Source: Anabaenopsis elenkinii CCIBt3563 (lineage in GTDB: Bacteria > Cyanobacteriota > Cyanobacteriia > Cyanobacteriales > Nostocaceae). From it: 64,000 nucleotides of DNA. Location of the stretch: contig NZ_CP063311.1 in the NCBI RefSeq assembly GCF_015245355.1, positions 3,854,427-3,918,426 of the forward strand. Reading direction: 5' to 3'. Within the stretch, counting starts at the first letter, position 1; every line of letters begins with the position of its first letter. The notes under the pieces were generated by a model, which worked only from the letters and a program-made list of their open reading frames with translations, did no database searches and had not been told where the DNA came from. Shown here piece by piece: positions 9,064 through 16,750 of this stretch. Made by a program: the position numbers and the translations under genes.

Positions 9064-9645
9064 GTGCTGAAAAATGATAAATGGATCATCGAACAAGCCA
9101 AACTAGGAATGATTTCTCCGTTTGAAAGTTCTCTAGTGCGCCAGGTTGAAGATAGGAGAGTCATTAGTTATGGCTTATCTAGCTATGGCTATGATTTAAG
9201 ATTAGCTCCCACAGATTTTCGTATTTTTAGACACATTCCAGGTACTATTGTTAATCCTAAGCGGTTTAATCCTGAGAACCTAGAATCGATTCCACTACAA
9301 ACCGATGAAGATGGATCATTTTTTATTATTCCCGCTAACTCTTACGCCTTGGGTGTATCCCTGGAAAGATTGCGGATTCCTCCGAACATCACAGTTATTT
9401 GTATCGGAAAATCAACTATGGCCCGTTGCGGGATTATTGCTAACATCACTCCTGCTGAAGCCTCATGGGAAGGTTTCCTGACTCTGGAATTTAGCAATGC
9501 TTCTAGTGCTGACTGTCGCATCTACGCTAATGAGGGTGTGTTGCAGCTGCTATTTCTAGAAGGTGAACCATGTCAAACAACTTACGCAGAACGCTTTGGT
9601 AAGTATCAAAATCAAGCCCAAACTGTAACTATTGCCAAGGTTTAG
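9064..9645 (+). CDS. dcd: dCTP deaminase
   Basis: The 193-residue enzyme deaminates dCTP to dUTP, a step towards dTTP. Family motifs are visible: ISYGLSSYGYD near residue 37, then GKSTMARCGI and TPAEASWEGFLTLEFSN. GTG at 9064 was chosen because the conserved N-terminus (L-K-N-D-K-W-I) begins there and AGAGGT lies 5-10 bases upstream; the in-frame ATG at 9025 would add 13 residues not typical of the family. A perfect hairpin terminator follows. Confidence 0.93.
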   Translation: MLKNDKWIIEQAKLGMISPFESSLVRQVEDRRVISYGLSSYGYDLRLAPTDFRIFRHIPGTIVNPKRFNPENLESIPLQTDEDGSFFIIPANSYALGVSLERLRIPPNITVICIGKSTMARCGIIANITPAEASWEGFLTLEFSNASSADCRIYANEGVLQLLFLEGEPCQTTYAERFGKYQNQAQTVTIAKV

Positions 9646-9659
9646 TTTCAACAATTACC

Positions 9660-9684
9660 GCTCAAAAATTGTTAATTTTTGAGC
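9660..9684 (+). terminator. Hairpin terminator after dcd
   Basis: GCTCAAAAATT (9660-9670) pairs perfectly with AATTTTTGAGC (9674-9684) around a three-base loop, 14 bases after the dcd stop. Confidence 0.7.
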
Positions 9685-9695
9685 ACAAATCAAAG

Positions 9696-9746
9696 GAATC
9701 CCCGTGAAGCAAGAATCCCCCGGCTTCTAGCCGTGGGGAGTGTCAA
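9696..9746 (+). mobile_element. Possible solo right end of an IS200/IS605-type element
   Basis: The sequence includes CCCCCGGCTTCTAGCCG followed by TGGGGAGTGTCAA, the kind of subterminal hairpin and end found on cyanobacterial IS605-type elements, where it also forms the 3' part of the TnpB guide RNA. No transposase ORF is present. It is the better-preserved relative of 2817-2868. Confidence 0.45.
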
Positions 9747-9826
9747 TTCACGTACTAGCAAAAAAGCAAAGAAGCATCATAAATCTCAAAGTACCTTTGC
9801 TAAAAACGGACTAGGAGATATAGAAA

Positions 9827-9855
9827 CCTCTAGTTCAGGTGAAGCGAACTAGAGG
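9827..9855 (-). terminator. Hairpin terminator of the pentapeptide-repeat gene
   Basis: CCTCTAGTTC (9827-9836) pairs perfectly with GAACTAGAGG (9846-9855). Read on the minus strand it lies just after the pentapeptide gene and is followed by TTTCTAT. Confidence 0.7.
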
Positions 9856-9866
9856 TAGTTCATTAT

Positions 9867-10226
9867 CTAGTCGGAGACAGTACCATCAGGAAGGATAGCA
9901 TTCCGAAAATTCGCTCCTTCCAAGTTGGCATTGGTCAAATTTGCTGCTCTTAAATTAGCACGATCTAAATCGGCTTTGTGCAGGTTGGCTCCTTCCAAGT
10001 TAGCGCCTTCTAGATTTGCAGATGTCAGATAGGTTGTACTTAAATCGGCATTACTGAGATTTGCGGATTCTAGATGTGCTTTATGCAGATTGGCTTTACT
10101 GAGATTGGCACCGCTAAGATCAACTTGATTTAAGATTAATCCACCTAGATTAGCCCTGCTTAAATCTACCTGTGTAAAATTGCGTTCTCCTGCAGCATAA
10201 CGTCGCAGAAAATTATCTACGTCCAT
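9867..10226 (-). CDS. Pentapeptide-repeat protein
   Basis: The protein is about 119 residues. After a short N-terminal segment it consists of A(N/D)LxxAxL repeats such as LSGANLSKANLHKAHLESAN, which form a right-handed beta-helix. Cyanobacteria carry many such proteins, mostly of unknown function. The start at 10226 (Met-Asp-Val-Asp) is preferred over 10241 because a GAGGT motif precedes it at normal spacing. It is followed by a hairpin terminator and preceded on the same strand by a GlsB-type gene, whose stop is only about 20 bases upstream, so the two are probably co-transcribed. Confidence 0.85.
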   Translation of the reverse strand: MDVDNFLRRYAAGERNFTQVDLSRANLGGLILNQVDLSGANLSKANLHKAHLESANLSNADLSTTYLTSANLEGANLEGANLHKADLDRANLRAANLTNANLEGANFRNAILPDGTVSD

Positions 10227-10244
10227 ACATATATACCTCAATAC

Positions 10245-10517
10245 TTATGCAGCACGGCGAGACGTTAACAAGTTCCACAAGAAAATAGCAATAATTGAGC
10301 CGATAATTGCTAAGATAATGCCGGCAGCACTCAGAGTAGGAGCCACTAGAGCAAATCTACCTGTAGTAAAGAATATGCCAAGGCTACCACCAACAAAAGC
10401 ACCGATCATACCCAGTAAGATTGTTCCTAAAATGCCACCGCCTTGATGTCCTGGATAAATCGCCTTAGCAATAGCGCCGGCAATTAGACCTAAAGCAATC
10501 CAAGCAAGAATATTCAT
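10245..10517 (-). CDS. GlsB/YeaQ/YmgE family small membrane protein
   Basis: The 90-residue protein has three hydrophobic segments rich in Gly and Ala. It shows the family pattern WIALGLIAGAIAK near the N-terminus and GGGILGTILLGMIGAFVGG in the middle. The family is called transglycosylase-associated or stress-response, but its molecular role is not established. It probably heads a two-gene unit with the pentapeptide gene. Confidence 0.85.
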   Translation of the reverse strand: MNILAWIALGLIAGAIAKAIYPGHQGGGILGTILLGMIGAFVGGSLGIFFTTGRFALVAPTLSAAGIILAIIGSIIAIFLWNLLTSRRAA

Positions 10518-10746
10518 GGTTATTAGGTTAGTAACTATTATTACTTATGGATATAGGCTAACAATTCAACCCTTGGCATTAAATCTGTCATCAGAACTAA
10601 TTATTGAGCGCTTCAAGAGAGTATTTACTTGAGTAGCACTTCTTTTGGTCTATACCTGTTTGAAACCTTGAGAGATTTTGGCGCGGCTTTACAAAAAAAC
10701 AGATAAGCTATTTTATCTAGGCTGATTGTTTAAACTTGACTATACT

Positions 10747-11982
10747 ATGGCCACAATTAACGACAACTATCTGAAGCTCAAGGCTGGTTACTTGTTTCCG
10801 GAAATTGCGCGGCGGGTGAATACTTTTGCTCAAGCAAATCCTGAGGCGAAAATTATCCGCCTGGGTATTGGGGATGTGACCGAACCTCTACCAGAAGCCT
10901 GCCGCACGGCTATGATCGCAGCTGTGGCAGAAATGGGCGATCGCGCTACCTTTAAAGGCTATGGACCAGAACAAGGTTATGCTTGGTTACGGGAAAAGAT
11001 TGCCGCTCAAGATTTTCAAGCCAGAGGGGCTGATATAGATGCCTCAGAAATCTTCATCTCTGATGGTTCTAAGTGCGATACAGGCAACATTCTCGATATT
11101 TTTGGCAAAAATAACATTATTGCAGTTACAGACCCTGTATACCCCGTCTATGTGGACACTAATGTTATGGCTGGTAATACGGGGGAGGCTAACGATAAAG
11201 GGGAATTTGCAGGTTTAGTATATCTGCCGATTTCGGCTGAAAATAACTTCACAGCTGAGATTCCCTCCCAGAAAGTCGATTTAATTTATCTGTGTTTCCC
11301 CAATAATCCTACTGGTGCAACTGCGACTAAGGAACATCTCCAAGCATGGGTAGACTATGCGAGGGCCCATAACTCGATTATTTTCTTTGATGCTGCTTAC
11401 GAAGCTTATATCACTGATCCCGCCATTCCTCACTCAATATATGAAATTGAAGGCGCAAGGGAATGTGCTATTGAGTTTCGTTCTTTCTCCAAGAATGCAG
11501 GTTTTACAGGAACCCGTTGCGCGTTAACTGTTGTACCCAAGACCCTAACCGCCAAAGCTGCTGATGGTTCGGATGTGGAATTGTGGAAGTTGTGGAACCG
11601 CCGCCAATCCACTAAGTTTAATGGGGTTTCCTACATCATCCAACGGGGTGCTGAAGCTGTATACTCTCAAGCAGGACAAGCACAAATCCAGGCATTGGTA
11701 AGTTTTTACCTAGAAAATGCCAAAATTATTCGTGAGCAACTTTCTCAGGCCGGTTTGGCTGTATATGGTGGGGTCAATGCTCCTTATGTTTGGGTGAAGA
11801 CCCCCAATGATTTATCTAGTTGGGACTTTTTTGATAAGCTGCTACACACTGTAAATGTGGTGGGTACCCCTGGTTCTGGTTTTGGTGCTGCGGGTGAGGG
11901 TTATTTCCGCATTTCGGCTTTTAATAGTCGGGAAAATGTGGAGGAAGCTATGAAGCGTATTACTCAGAAGTTTAAGCTGTAA
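10747..11982 (+). CDS. dapL: LL-diaminopimelate aminotransferase
   Basis: The 411-residue PLP enzyme converts tetrahydrodipicolinate to LL-diaminopimelate for lysine and peptidoglycan synthesis, the usual route in cyanobacteria. Seen motifs are the N-terminal [46 protein letters not shown] and [12 protein letters not shown] with the PLP lysine near residue 249. ATG at 10747 matches the family N-terminus; the upstream TTG at 10726 adds seven untypical residues. A strong double hairpin follows. Confidence 0.95.
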   Translation: MATINDNYLKLKAGYLFPEIARRVNTFAQANPEAKIIRLGIGDVTEPLPEACRTAMIAAVAEMGDRATFKGYGPEQGYAWLREKIAAQDFQARGADIDASEIFISDGSKCDTGNILDIFGKNNIIAVTDPVYPVYVDTNVMAGNTGEANDKGEFAGLVYLPISAENNFTAEIPSQKVDLIYLCFPNNPTGATATKEHLQAWVDYARAHNSIIFFDAAYEAYITDPAIPHSIYEIEGARECAIEFRSFSKNAGFTGTRCALTVVPKTLTAKAADGSDVELWKLWNRRQSTKFNGVSYIIQRGAEAVYSQAGQAQIQALVSFYLENAKIIREQLSQAGLAVYGGVNAPYVWVKTPNDLSSWDFFDKLLHTVNVVGTPGSGFGAAGEGYFRISAFNSRENVEEAMKRITQKFKL

Positions 11983-11990
11983 AAGTTTGT

Positions 11991-12026
11991 GGTGGGCATT
12001 GCCCACCTGATCATATTTTAGATCAG
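11991..12026 (+). terminator. Double hairpin terminator after dapL
   Basis: GGTGGGC-ATT-GCCCACC (11991-12007) is followed at once by CTGATC paired with GATCAG (about 12006-12026). They lie just after the dapL stop. Confidence 0.7.
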
Positions 12027-12034
12027 GTTAACAT

Positions 12035-12095
12035 TAAGAGGTTGTTTTATAATTTTTCAACAGGTAATTTTCATCTTAGGGAATAGGGAACACAC
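12035..12095 (+). repeat. Truncated copy of the window's main MITE family
   Basis: The segment reads AAGAGG, then a diverged TTGTTTTATAATTTTTCAACAGGTAATTTT-like stretch and GGGAATAGGGAACACA. It matches the left half of the repeat seen whole at 55675-55840. The right half is missing. Confidence 0.6.
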
Positions 12096-12133
12096 ACAAC
12101 ACCGGAACGCGGAGTAAAGTGGTTTGTACTTCA

Positions 12134-12343
12134 TTAGAGGTTGCAGATTTGGCTTAAGTTACCAATAAAGGGAATACCTCCATATTTACCTTTAAGTAAT
12201 GTCAGTTGATCATCTACAACAAAAGTATTGTGTTCATCTGTTTGTGTGTCTTGGGCGACAATATTAGCCGCCTTCATGCTAAAGGTGACTTTATCTTTAA
12301 ATGATCTGTAATTACCAATACTAAACTCTATGAGCATAGTCAA
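12134..12343 (-). pseudogene. N-terminal fragment of an AAA-type ATPase (AAA15/OLD-like)
   Basis: The 69-residue ORF starts like the large family of ATP-binding proteins with N-terminal MLIEFSIGNYRSFKDKVTFS and a following L-T-L-L-K segment. It diverges just where the Walker A loop (YGANASGKSN in relatives) should appear and then stops. The rest of the protein is not in the window. The fragment ends about 40 bases from a truncated MITE, so repeat-mediated deletion is a possible cause. Relatives include abortive-infection and retron-linked ATPases, but the fragment is too short to choose. Confidence 0.6.
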
Positions 12344-12518
12344 TTTTTAGGGCTAAAGGGCATATTTGTGAAAAAATCACAAATATCTAGTTTAAGCATA
12401 ACGGTGGTTGAGGGGAGGGAGTATAAATACTCTGGTGGAAATCAGCATGAATAAATTGATGTGAAAGTACCTCTAGATTACAATAAGTGACGGGAGCTTA
12501 ATCACCCAGAGAAATCAG

Positions 12519-14390
12519 ATGAATGCTGACGAGTTGTTCCAAAGGGGATTCAACAAACATTTGCAAGGCGACTATCTAGAAGCCATAGCAGATTATACTC
12601 AAGTTATTGAAGATCAGCCAGACAAGGCCGAGGCTTACTACAATAGGGGTCTGATTCTCAGCAGTCAACTCAAAGATTATTATGGGGCGATCGCCGACTT
12701 TAATCAAGTTATAGAAATTAATCCGAACCTGTCCGCAGCATATTACAATCGTGGTAATGCCCGTTACTGTTTAGGGGACTATGAGAGTGCTATTGCCGAT
12801 TTTGATCGAGCTATAGAAATCGAGCCAGATTTTGCTGAGTCATATCAGGGTCGGGGTAATGCCTACCTGGGTTTACACGATTATAATCAGGCGATCGCGG
12901 ATTATCAACAAGCCATAGAAAAAAATCCCGACTTAGCTAATCAAATCCACTTTGATATTGCTAAGGCTTTGCATAATCGGGGTGTAGAGCGTTATCATGC
13001 CAGTGATTATCAAGGAGCGATCGCGGATTTACAGCAAGCTTTACAATGGTATCCTGATTTTGCCGCGGCTCATATCGCTAGAGGTAATATCTACTATATT
13101 TTAGGGAAGTACGCCGAAGCGATCGCTGACCATGATCGGGCTTTAGAAATAGATGGCAATTTAGCTGTAGCTTACCATAATCGAGGTAATGTCCGCTATG
13201 CCCTGGGAGAAAATCAGAGGGCGATAGAGGATTACAATCGGGCTTTGAAAATTGACTCTGGCTTTGCTGAAGCTTACTACAATCGGGGTCTTGTTTATTC
13301 TCGCCTGGAAAATTTTACTCAAGCAATTGCTGACTTCAACCAAGCACTGAAGTTGAACCCTGATGATGTGCAAGCATATACTGAACTGGGTCTAATTAGA
13401 GAAACTTTAGGAGACTATCACCAAGCCCTGGAGAACTATAGCCAGGGACTGCAAAAGAACCCGACTCTAGCTTTAGTATACGGATTTCGGGCCAATGTAC
13501 GTCGCCTTTTGGGAGATTTTCAAGGAGCAATTGATGATAGTAATCGACTTATACAACTTGAGCCGCATTTGCCTACAGGGTACTACCATCGTGCTATAAC
13601 TTTGTCTAGTTTGGGAGATTATCAAGGAGCTATTGATGATTATACTACGGCATTACAAATTACTCCTGATTTAGTTGCCGCTTATTATGGTCGAGGTATT
13701 GCGCATTACAATTTGGAATATTTCTTTGCCGCAGTTGCAGATAATACTCAAGCCATAGAGTTATTTCCTAACTTTTCCCAAGCTTACTGTAATCGGGGTA
13801 ACGCTTATCGTCTTTTAGGCGAGGAAGACAAAGCTATAGCAGATTATAATCGAGCATTAGAAATCAATCCCGATTTGATAGAAGCTCATTACAATCGAGC
13901 TTGTGTGTGTTACAAGCTCCAAGACTATGAAGCTGCAGTTATAGACTACACCGATAGCTTGCGTGGCGCAGCCATAGCACTCAAAACGAATCCTCAAGCT
14001 GCTGTATTTTACCGTGATCTGCTGGCAGCAGGGCTTCGCCATCGCGCTAATGCTCGTTATGCTTTAGAAGACTATCAAGAAGCAGTAGAAGATTATAGTC
14101 AAGTTATTTCTATGGACTCTAGTGTAGCTGAAGACTGGTATAACCGGGGGCGCGCCCTTTCTATGTTGGGAGACTTAACCGCTGGGTTGGCTGATTTAAA
14201 CCAAGCTTTACAACGTCAACCTTATTGGGCTTCGGCTTATATGCTCAGAGCTGATATCCGCCGTCGTCTACAAGATTATGAAGGTGCTATTGGGGATTTT
14301 CAAAAATGTGCTGATATCTATTATCAAGAAGGAAATATGGAGTATTATCAACAAATTCTCGCAGCGATCGCACAGCTGAAGTATCTCTAA
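12519..14390 (+). CDS. Long TPR-repeat protein
   Basis: The 623-residue protein consists almost wholly of about 17 tetratricopeptide repeats of 34 residues. Typical units read AYYNRGLxxxxLGDYxxAIADY, with the usual Trp/Tyr, Gly, Ala and Pro positions. No signal peptide, membrane segment or catalytic domain is seen, so it is a soluble scaffold of unknown partner. The start at 12519 gives MNADELFQRG, already in TPR register. It stands alone; its repeats are diverged in sequence, not recent tandem copies. Confidence 0.88.
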   Translation: MNADELFQRGFNKHLQGDYLEAIADYTQVIEDQPDKAEAYYNRGLILSSQLKDYYGAIADFNQVIEINPNLSAAYYNRGNARYCLGDYESAIADFDRAIEIEPDFAESYQGRGNAYLGLHDYNQAIADYQQAIEKNPDLANQIHFDIAKALHNRGVERYHASDYQGAIADLQQALQWYPDFAAAHIARGNIYYILGKYAEAIADHDRALEIDGNLAVAYHNRGNVRYALGENQRAIEDYNRALKIDSGFAEAYYNRGLVYSRLENFTQAIADFNQALKLNPDDVQAYTELGLIRETLGDYHQALENYSQGLQKNPTLALVYGFRANVRRLLGDFQGAIDDSNRLIQLEPHLPTGYYHRAITLSSLGDYQGAIDDYTTALQITPDLVAAYYGRGIAHYNLEYFFAAVADNTQAIELFPNFSQAYCNRGNAYRLLGEEDKAIADYNRALEINPDLIEAHYNRACVCYKLQDYEAAVIDYTDSLRGAAIALKTNPQAAVFYRDLLAAGLRHRANARYALEDYQEAVEDYSQVISMDSSVAEDWYNRGRALSMLGDLTAGLADLNQALQRQPYWASAYMLRADIRRRLQDYEGAIGDFQKCADIYYQEGNMEYYQQILAAIAQLKYL

Positions 14391-14625
14391 TCTTCCTGGA
14401 AAACGTCCATGTCAAACCTCTACATTTTTGTTACCAGATATCTAGAAAACTACTCTAGGAAATTGTATAGTTTTATGTTTCTTTTTCTCAAATCATGTTA
14501 ATGTGGTGTCTGATACTGTTGCATGAACAATAATTTTGCTAGAGTATATTCAAGGCTTTGTGGGATCTTCTCTTCGTAAACTTCCTGTGCTTGTAGAAAT
14601 TACGATTAACTTACCAAACTAAGAT

Positions 14626-14703
14626 TATGAATCGCTTCACCTATGGCTGGTTTGTAGGTTTGAAAGCTGCTAAGTCATCTCTGCCTATTTCCGTACAGAA
14701 GTG
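14626..14703 (+). CDS. Candidate 25-residue peptide
   Basis: ATG at 14626 opens a 25-codon frame with an aromatic, basic N-terminus (MNRFTYGWFVGLKAAK) ending in TGA. No clear ribosome-binding site or family match is seen. It is listed because it lies 32 bases before the RGSGR micro-ORF and upstream of a structured RNA. It may be a chance ORF. Confidence 0.2.
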
Positions 14704-14735
14704 ATAGTACTAAACACCTAACTGAGTGTAACTTT

Positions 14736-14798
14736 ATGATGTATGACACTGAACTTAACTTCGACCGTGGCTCCGGACGCATTACAACAGGTTGCTAA
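14736..14798 (+). CDS. Candidate 20-residue peptide with RGSGR motif
   Basis: Two adjacent ATGs (14736, 14739) open a frame whose residues 11-15 are RGSGR, followed by I-T-T-G-C and TAA. RGSGR is the active pentapeptide of PatS and is also present in HetN and PatX, inhibitors of heterocyst differentiation. Here the motif is five residues from the end, whereas PatS ends with it, and there is no PatX-like signal peptide. No strong ribosome-binding site is seen. A chance match is quite possible. Confidence 0.25.
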   Translation: MMYDTELNFDRGSGRITTGC

Positions 14799-14869
14799 AT
14801 CCGCCTTCATTCAATGAAGTATTCCCTCATTTGAGTGATTACTGAAATATTCATGAAGGAAATTCAGAC

Positions 14870-14953
14870 GTAGATAGCTTGGGTAGCGAACCTGTCGCCA
14901 ATCCTCTATTCTGGATATTATACCATAATCCAGAACTAGCCTAAGCTATCTAC
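14870..14953 (+). ncRNA. Candidate structured RNA, three-way junction
   Basis: The ends pair over about 14 bp (GTAGATAGCTTGGG at 14870 with CCTAAGCTATCTAC ending at 14953, one G-U). Inside lie two hairpins: GCGA/TCGC (14886-14889 with 14895-14898) and TTCTGGAT/ATCCAGAA (14909-14916 with 14928-14935). A terminator-like hairpin follows 20 bases later. I do not recognise a known family. The strand is inferred from the downstream T-rich hairpin. Confidence 0.4.
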
Positions 14954-14972
14954 ACAAAATACTATTGGTTCC

Positions 14973-14996
14973 AGGTCATTTACAAGTTGATGACCT
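14973..14996 (+). terminator. Terminator-like hairpin after structured RNA
   Basis: AGGTCAT (14973-14979) pairs with ATGACCT (14990-14996) and GTTATTTTAT follows on the plus strand. Confidence 0.5.
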
Positions 14997-15111
14997 GTTA
15001 TTTTATCTTGCATATTTTTGAGGGACACCAAAGCCAAAAGTATTATAAAATTTATACACTAGGATATTAAAAATATTCTAGATTTTTAGCAAAAAAGCAT
15101 CATTTAATAAA

Positions 15112-15576
15112 ATGGCTCAAGAAATAGAGCGTAAATATTTGCTCAAAGGGGATAGTTGGCGCGAATTATCCATAGGAAGTGTATATTGTCAAGGATATAT
15201 TGACACAAAAAATCAAGTGACTGTACGTGTACGTATAGTAGGACAACAAGGTTATTTAACGATTAAAGGACCTAGTGTTGAATGCTCAAGGTTAGAGTTT
15301 GAGTATCCCATCCCTGTACAAGATGCTCAAGAAATCCTCAATACCTTATGTGAACAGCCTTTAATTGAAAAAATTAGATACAAAGTACAATGGGGAGGGT
15401 TGACATGGGAAATAGACGAGTTTGATGGTTTAAATAAAGGGCTGATTCTAGCAGAAGTTGAACTTAATGATGCCAATCAAGAGATTGAGCTACCACCTTG
15501 GATTGGGGAAGAAGTATCTCACGATCACAGATATTTTAACAGCTATTTGGTCAAGCACCCATTTTCACAATGGTAA
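15112..15576 (+). CDS. CYTH domain protein (triphosphate tunnel metalloenzyme)
   Basis: The 154-residue protein opens with the CYTH signature ExExK (E4-I-E6-R-K8). It continues with alternating Arg, Lys and Glu residues in strands (VRVRIVG, LTIKG, RLEFEY, WEIDEFDGL, AEVEL) that line the tunnel. Bacterial members hydrolyse inorganic tripolyphosphate or other triphosphates, or make cAMP. Length is typical. It is followed by mntP on the same strand with a 47-base gap. Confidence 0.88.
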   Translation: MAQEIERKYLLKGDSWRELSIGSVYCQGYIDTKNQVTVRVRIVGQQGYLTIKGPSVECSRLEFEYPIPVQDAQEILNTLCEQPLIEKIRYKVQWGGLTWEIDEFDGLNKGLILAEVELNDANQEIELPPWIGEEVSHDHRYFNSYLVKHPFSQW

Positions 15577-15623
15577 TGGGCAGGTCACCCTCAGAATGAT
15601 ATTTTTAACTGTCAGGGAAAGCA

Positions 15624-16301
15624 ATGTCTGATTTAATATCTCTGTTCATTCTCTCGATTGCAGTGAGTTTAGATAGCTTCGCGGTGGGTGTCACCTACGG
15701 AATGCGCCGCATAACCATTGGTTGGAATCCCCTAGGAGTAATTACCCTGTGTACAGCTATTACACTGCTGATGGCTATGGGATTAGGTAATGCAGTTAGC
15801 CATTTGTTGCCCTTAGATTGGGCAGAACGGCTGGGAGGAATTATACTACTGGGAATAGGTGCGATCGCCGTGTTCAATAATTTTCGCTCTCGTCGCCAGG
15901 GGGTGGCTTTACCATCATCTTCCATTGGAGAATCCCAGAGAAAAACAGCAAAATCCCAACCATCCCGGCCGTCTTGGCTGAATTGGTATCCCCTGCGCCT
16001 GATTCTAGATATTTGGGAATCTCCCATGGCCGCAGACTGTGACAATTCTGCTTCTATCTCCAACTTAGAAGCGATAGCTCTAGGTTTCTCCGTATCTCTT
16101 GACTCTTTTCTAGCAGGGATTGGCGCTGCTCTGTTAGGTCATTCCATATGGCTGACCACAGTGATTATATCCAGTATGAGCGGATGTTTGATTTACTTGG
16201 GTCTACAAGTGGGTATAGTTTTATCTAGCAATCGGCTGCTCAATCGCCTCTCCTATTTACCTGGTATCTTACTAATTATACTGGGACTGTCCAAAGTTTA
16301 G
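15624..16301 (+). CDS. mntP: Manganese efflux pump MntP family protein
   Basis: The 225-residue membrane protein contains two copies of the MntP core: SIAVSLDSFAVGVTYGMR near the N-terminus and LGFSVSLDSFLAGIGAALLG in the second half, with Asp residues in the membrane typical of Mn2+ export. It is longer than usual because of a hydrophilic insert of roughly 45 residues between the halves (rich in Arg, Ser and Pro). Six hydrophobic segments are visible. It would protect the cell from excess manganese. Confidence 0.85.
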   Translation: MSDLISLFILSIAVSLDSFAVGVTYGMRRITIGWNPLGVITLCTAITLLMAMGLGNAVSHLLPLDWAERLGGIILLGIGAIAVFNNFRSRRQGVALPSSSIGESQRKTAKSQPSRPSWLNWYPLRLILDIWESPMAADCDNSASISNLEAIALGFSVSLDSFLAGIGAALLGHSIWLTTVIISSMSGCLIYLGLQVGIVLSSNRLLNRLSYLPGILLIILGLSKV

Positions 16302-16321
16302 CCGGATGTTTTGCACAAAAT

Positions 16322-16696
16322 ATGGTTTTTGCATATACCCAAGCTCTGATGACTATAGCATCTGTTAACTGGGAAAAATTAGTCAATTTCTATACTCTAC
16401 TGCTTAATCAACCACCATCCTCTGTTATCCCCCATGTCTATGCAGAGTTTCAACTTCCGGGTTTAACATTGGGTATTTTTCAACCTGAAAAAAACCACAC
16501 ACGGGAATTTGCCACCTCAGCTAAGAGTAAGATCAGTTTATGTTTAGAAGTGAGTAATTTAGAAGCAGCGATCGCTCACGTGACCAACTTAGGCTACCCA
16601 CCCCCTGGTGAAATCTCCACACCCTCCCACGGTAGAGAAATTTATGCTTATGACCCCGATGGCAATCGCTTGATTTTACATGAAAAATACACCTGA
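16322..16696 (+). CDS. VOC (glyoxalase/dioxygenase fold) family protein
   Basis: The 124-residue protein has the vicinal-oxygen-chelate pattern: VNWEKLVNFYTLLLNQPP at the N-terminus, a LEVSNLEAAIAHV helix in the middle and GREIYAYDPDGNRLILHEK at the C-terminus, where the Glu could bind metal. The substrate is unknown; members include glyoxalases and antibiotic-resistance proteins. It follows mntP by 20 bases and may share its transcript. Confidence 0.82.
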   Translation: MVFAYTQALMTIASVNWEKLVNFYTLLLNQPPSSVIPHVYAEFQLPGLTLGIFQPEKNHTREFATSAKSKISLCLEVSNLEAAIAHVTNLGYPPPGEISTPSHGREIYAYDPDGNRLILHEKYT

Positions 16697-16750
16697 TGCA
16701 CCCCTTGTGTACAAAGGAGTGCTATAATTACTACCGATTGGCCATTAACT

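Larger units (their letters stand above)
14391..15111. other. Large spacer with two micro-ORFs and a structured RNA candidate
   Basis: The 720-base gap has no ORF over 60 codons. It holds a 25-codon ORF (14626-14703), a 20-codon ORF containing RGSGR (14736-14798), a candidate three-way-junction RNA (14870-14953) and a terminator-like hairpin (14973-14996). The density of structure is unusual compared with other spacers here. Confidence 0.5.

Noticed and set aside
14971..15000. Hammerhead ribozyme core near GTTGATGACC
   Set aside because: The CUGANGA and GAAA core elements are not both present in the required order; the stretch is better read as a terminator hairpin.
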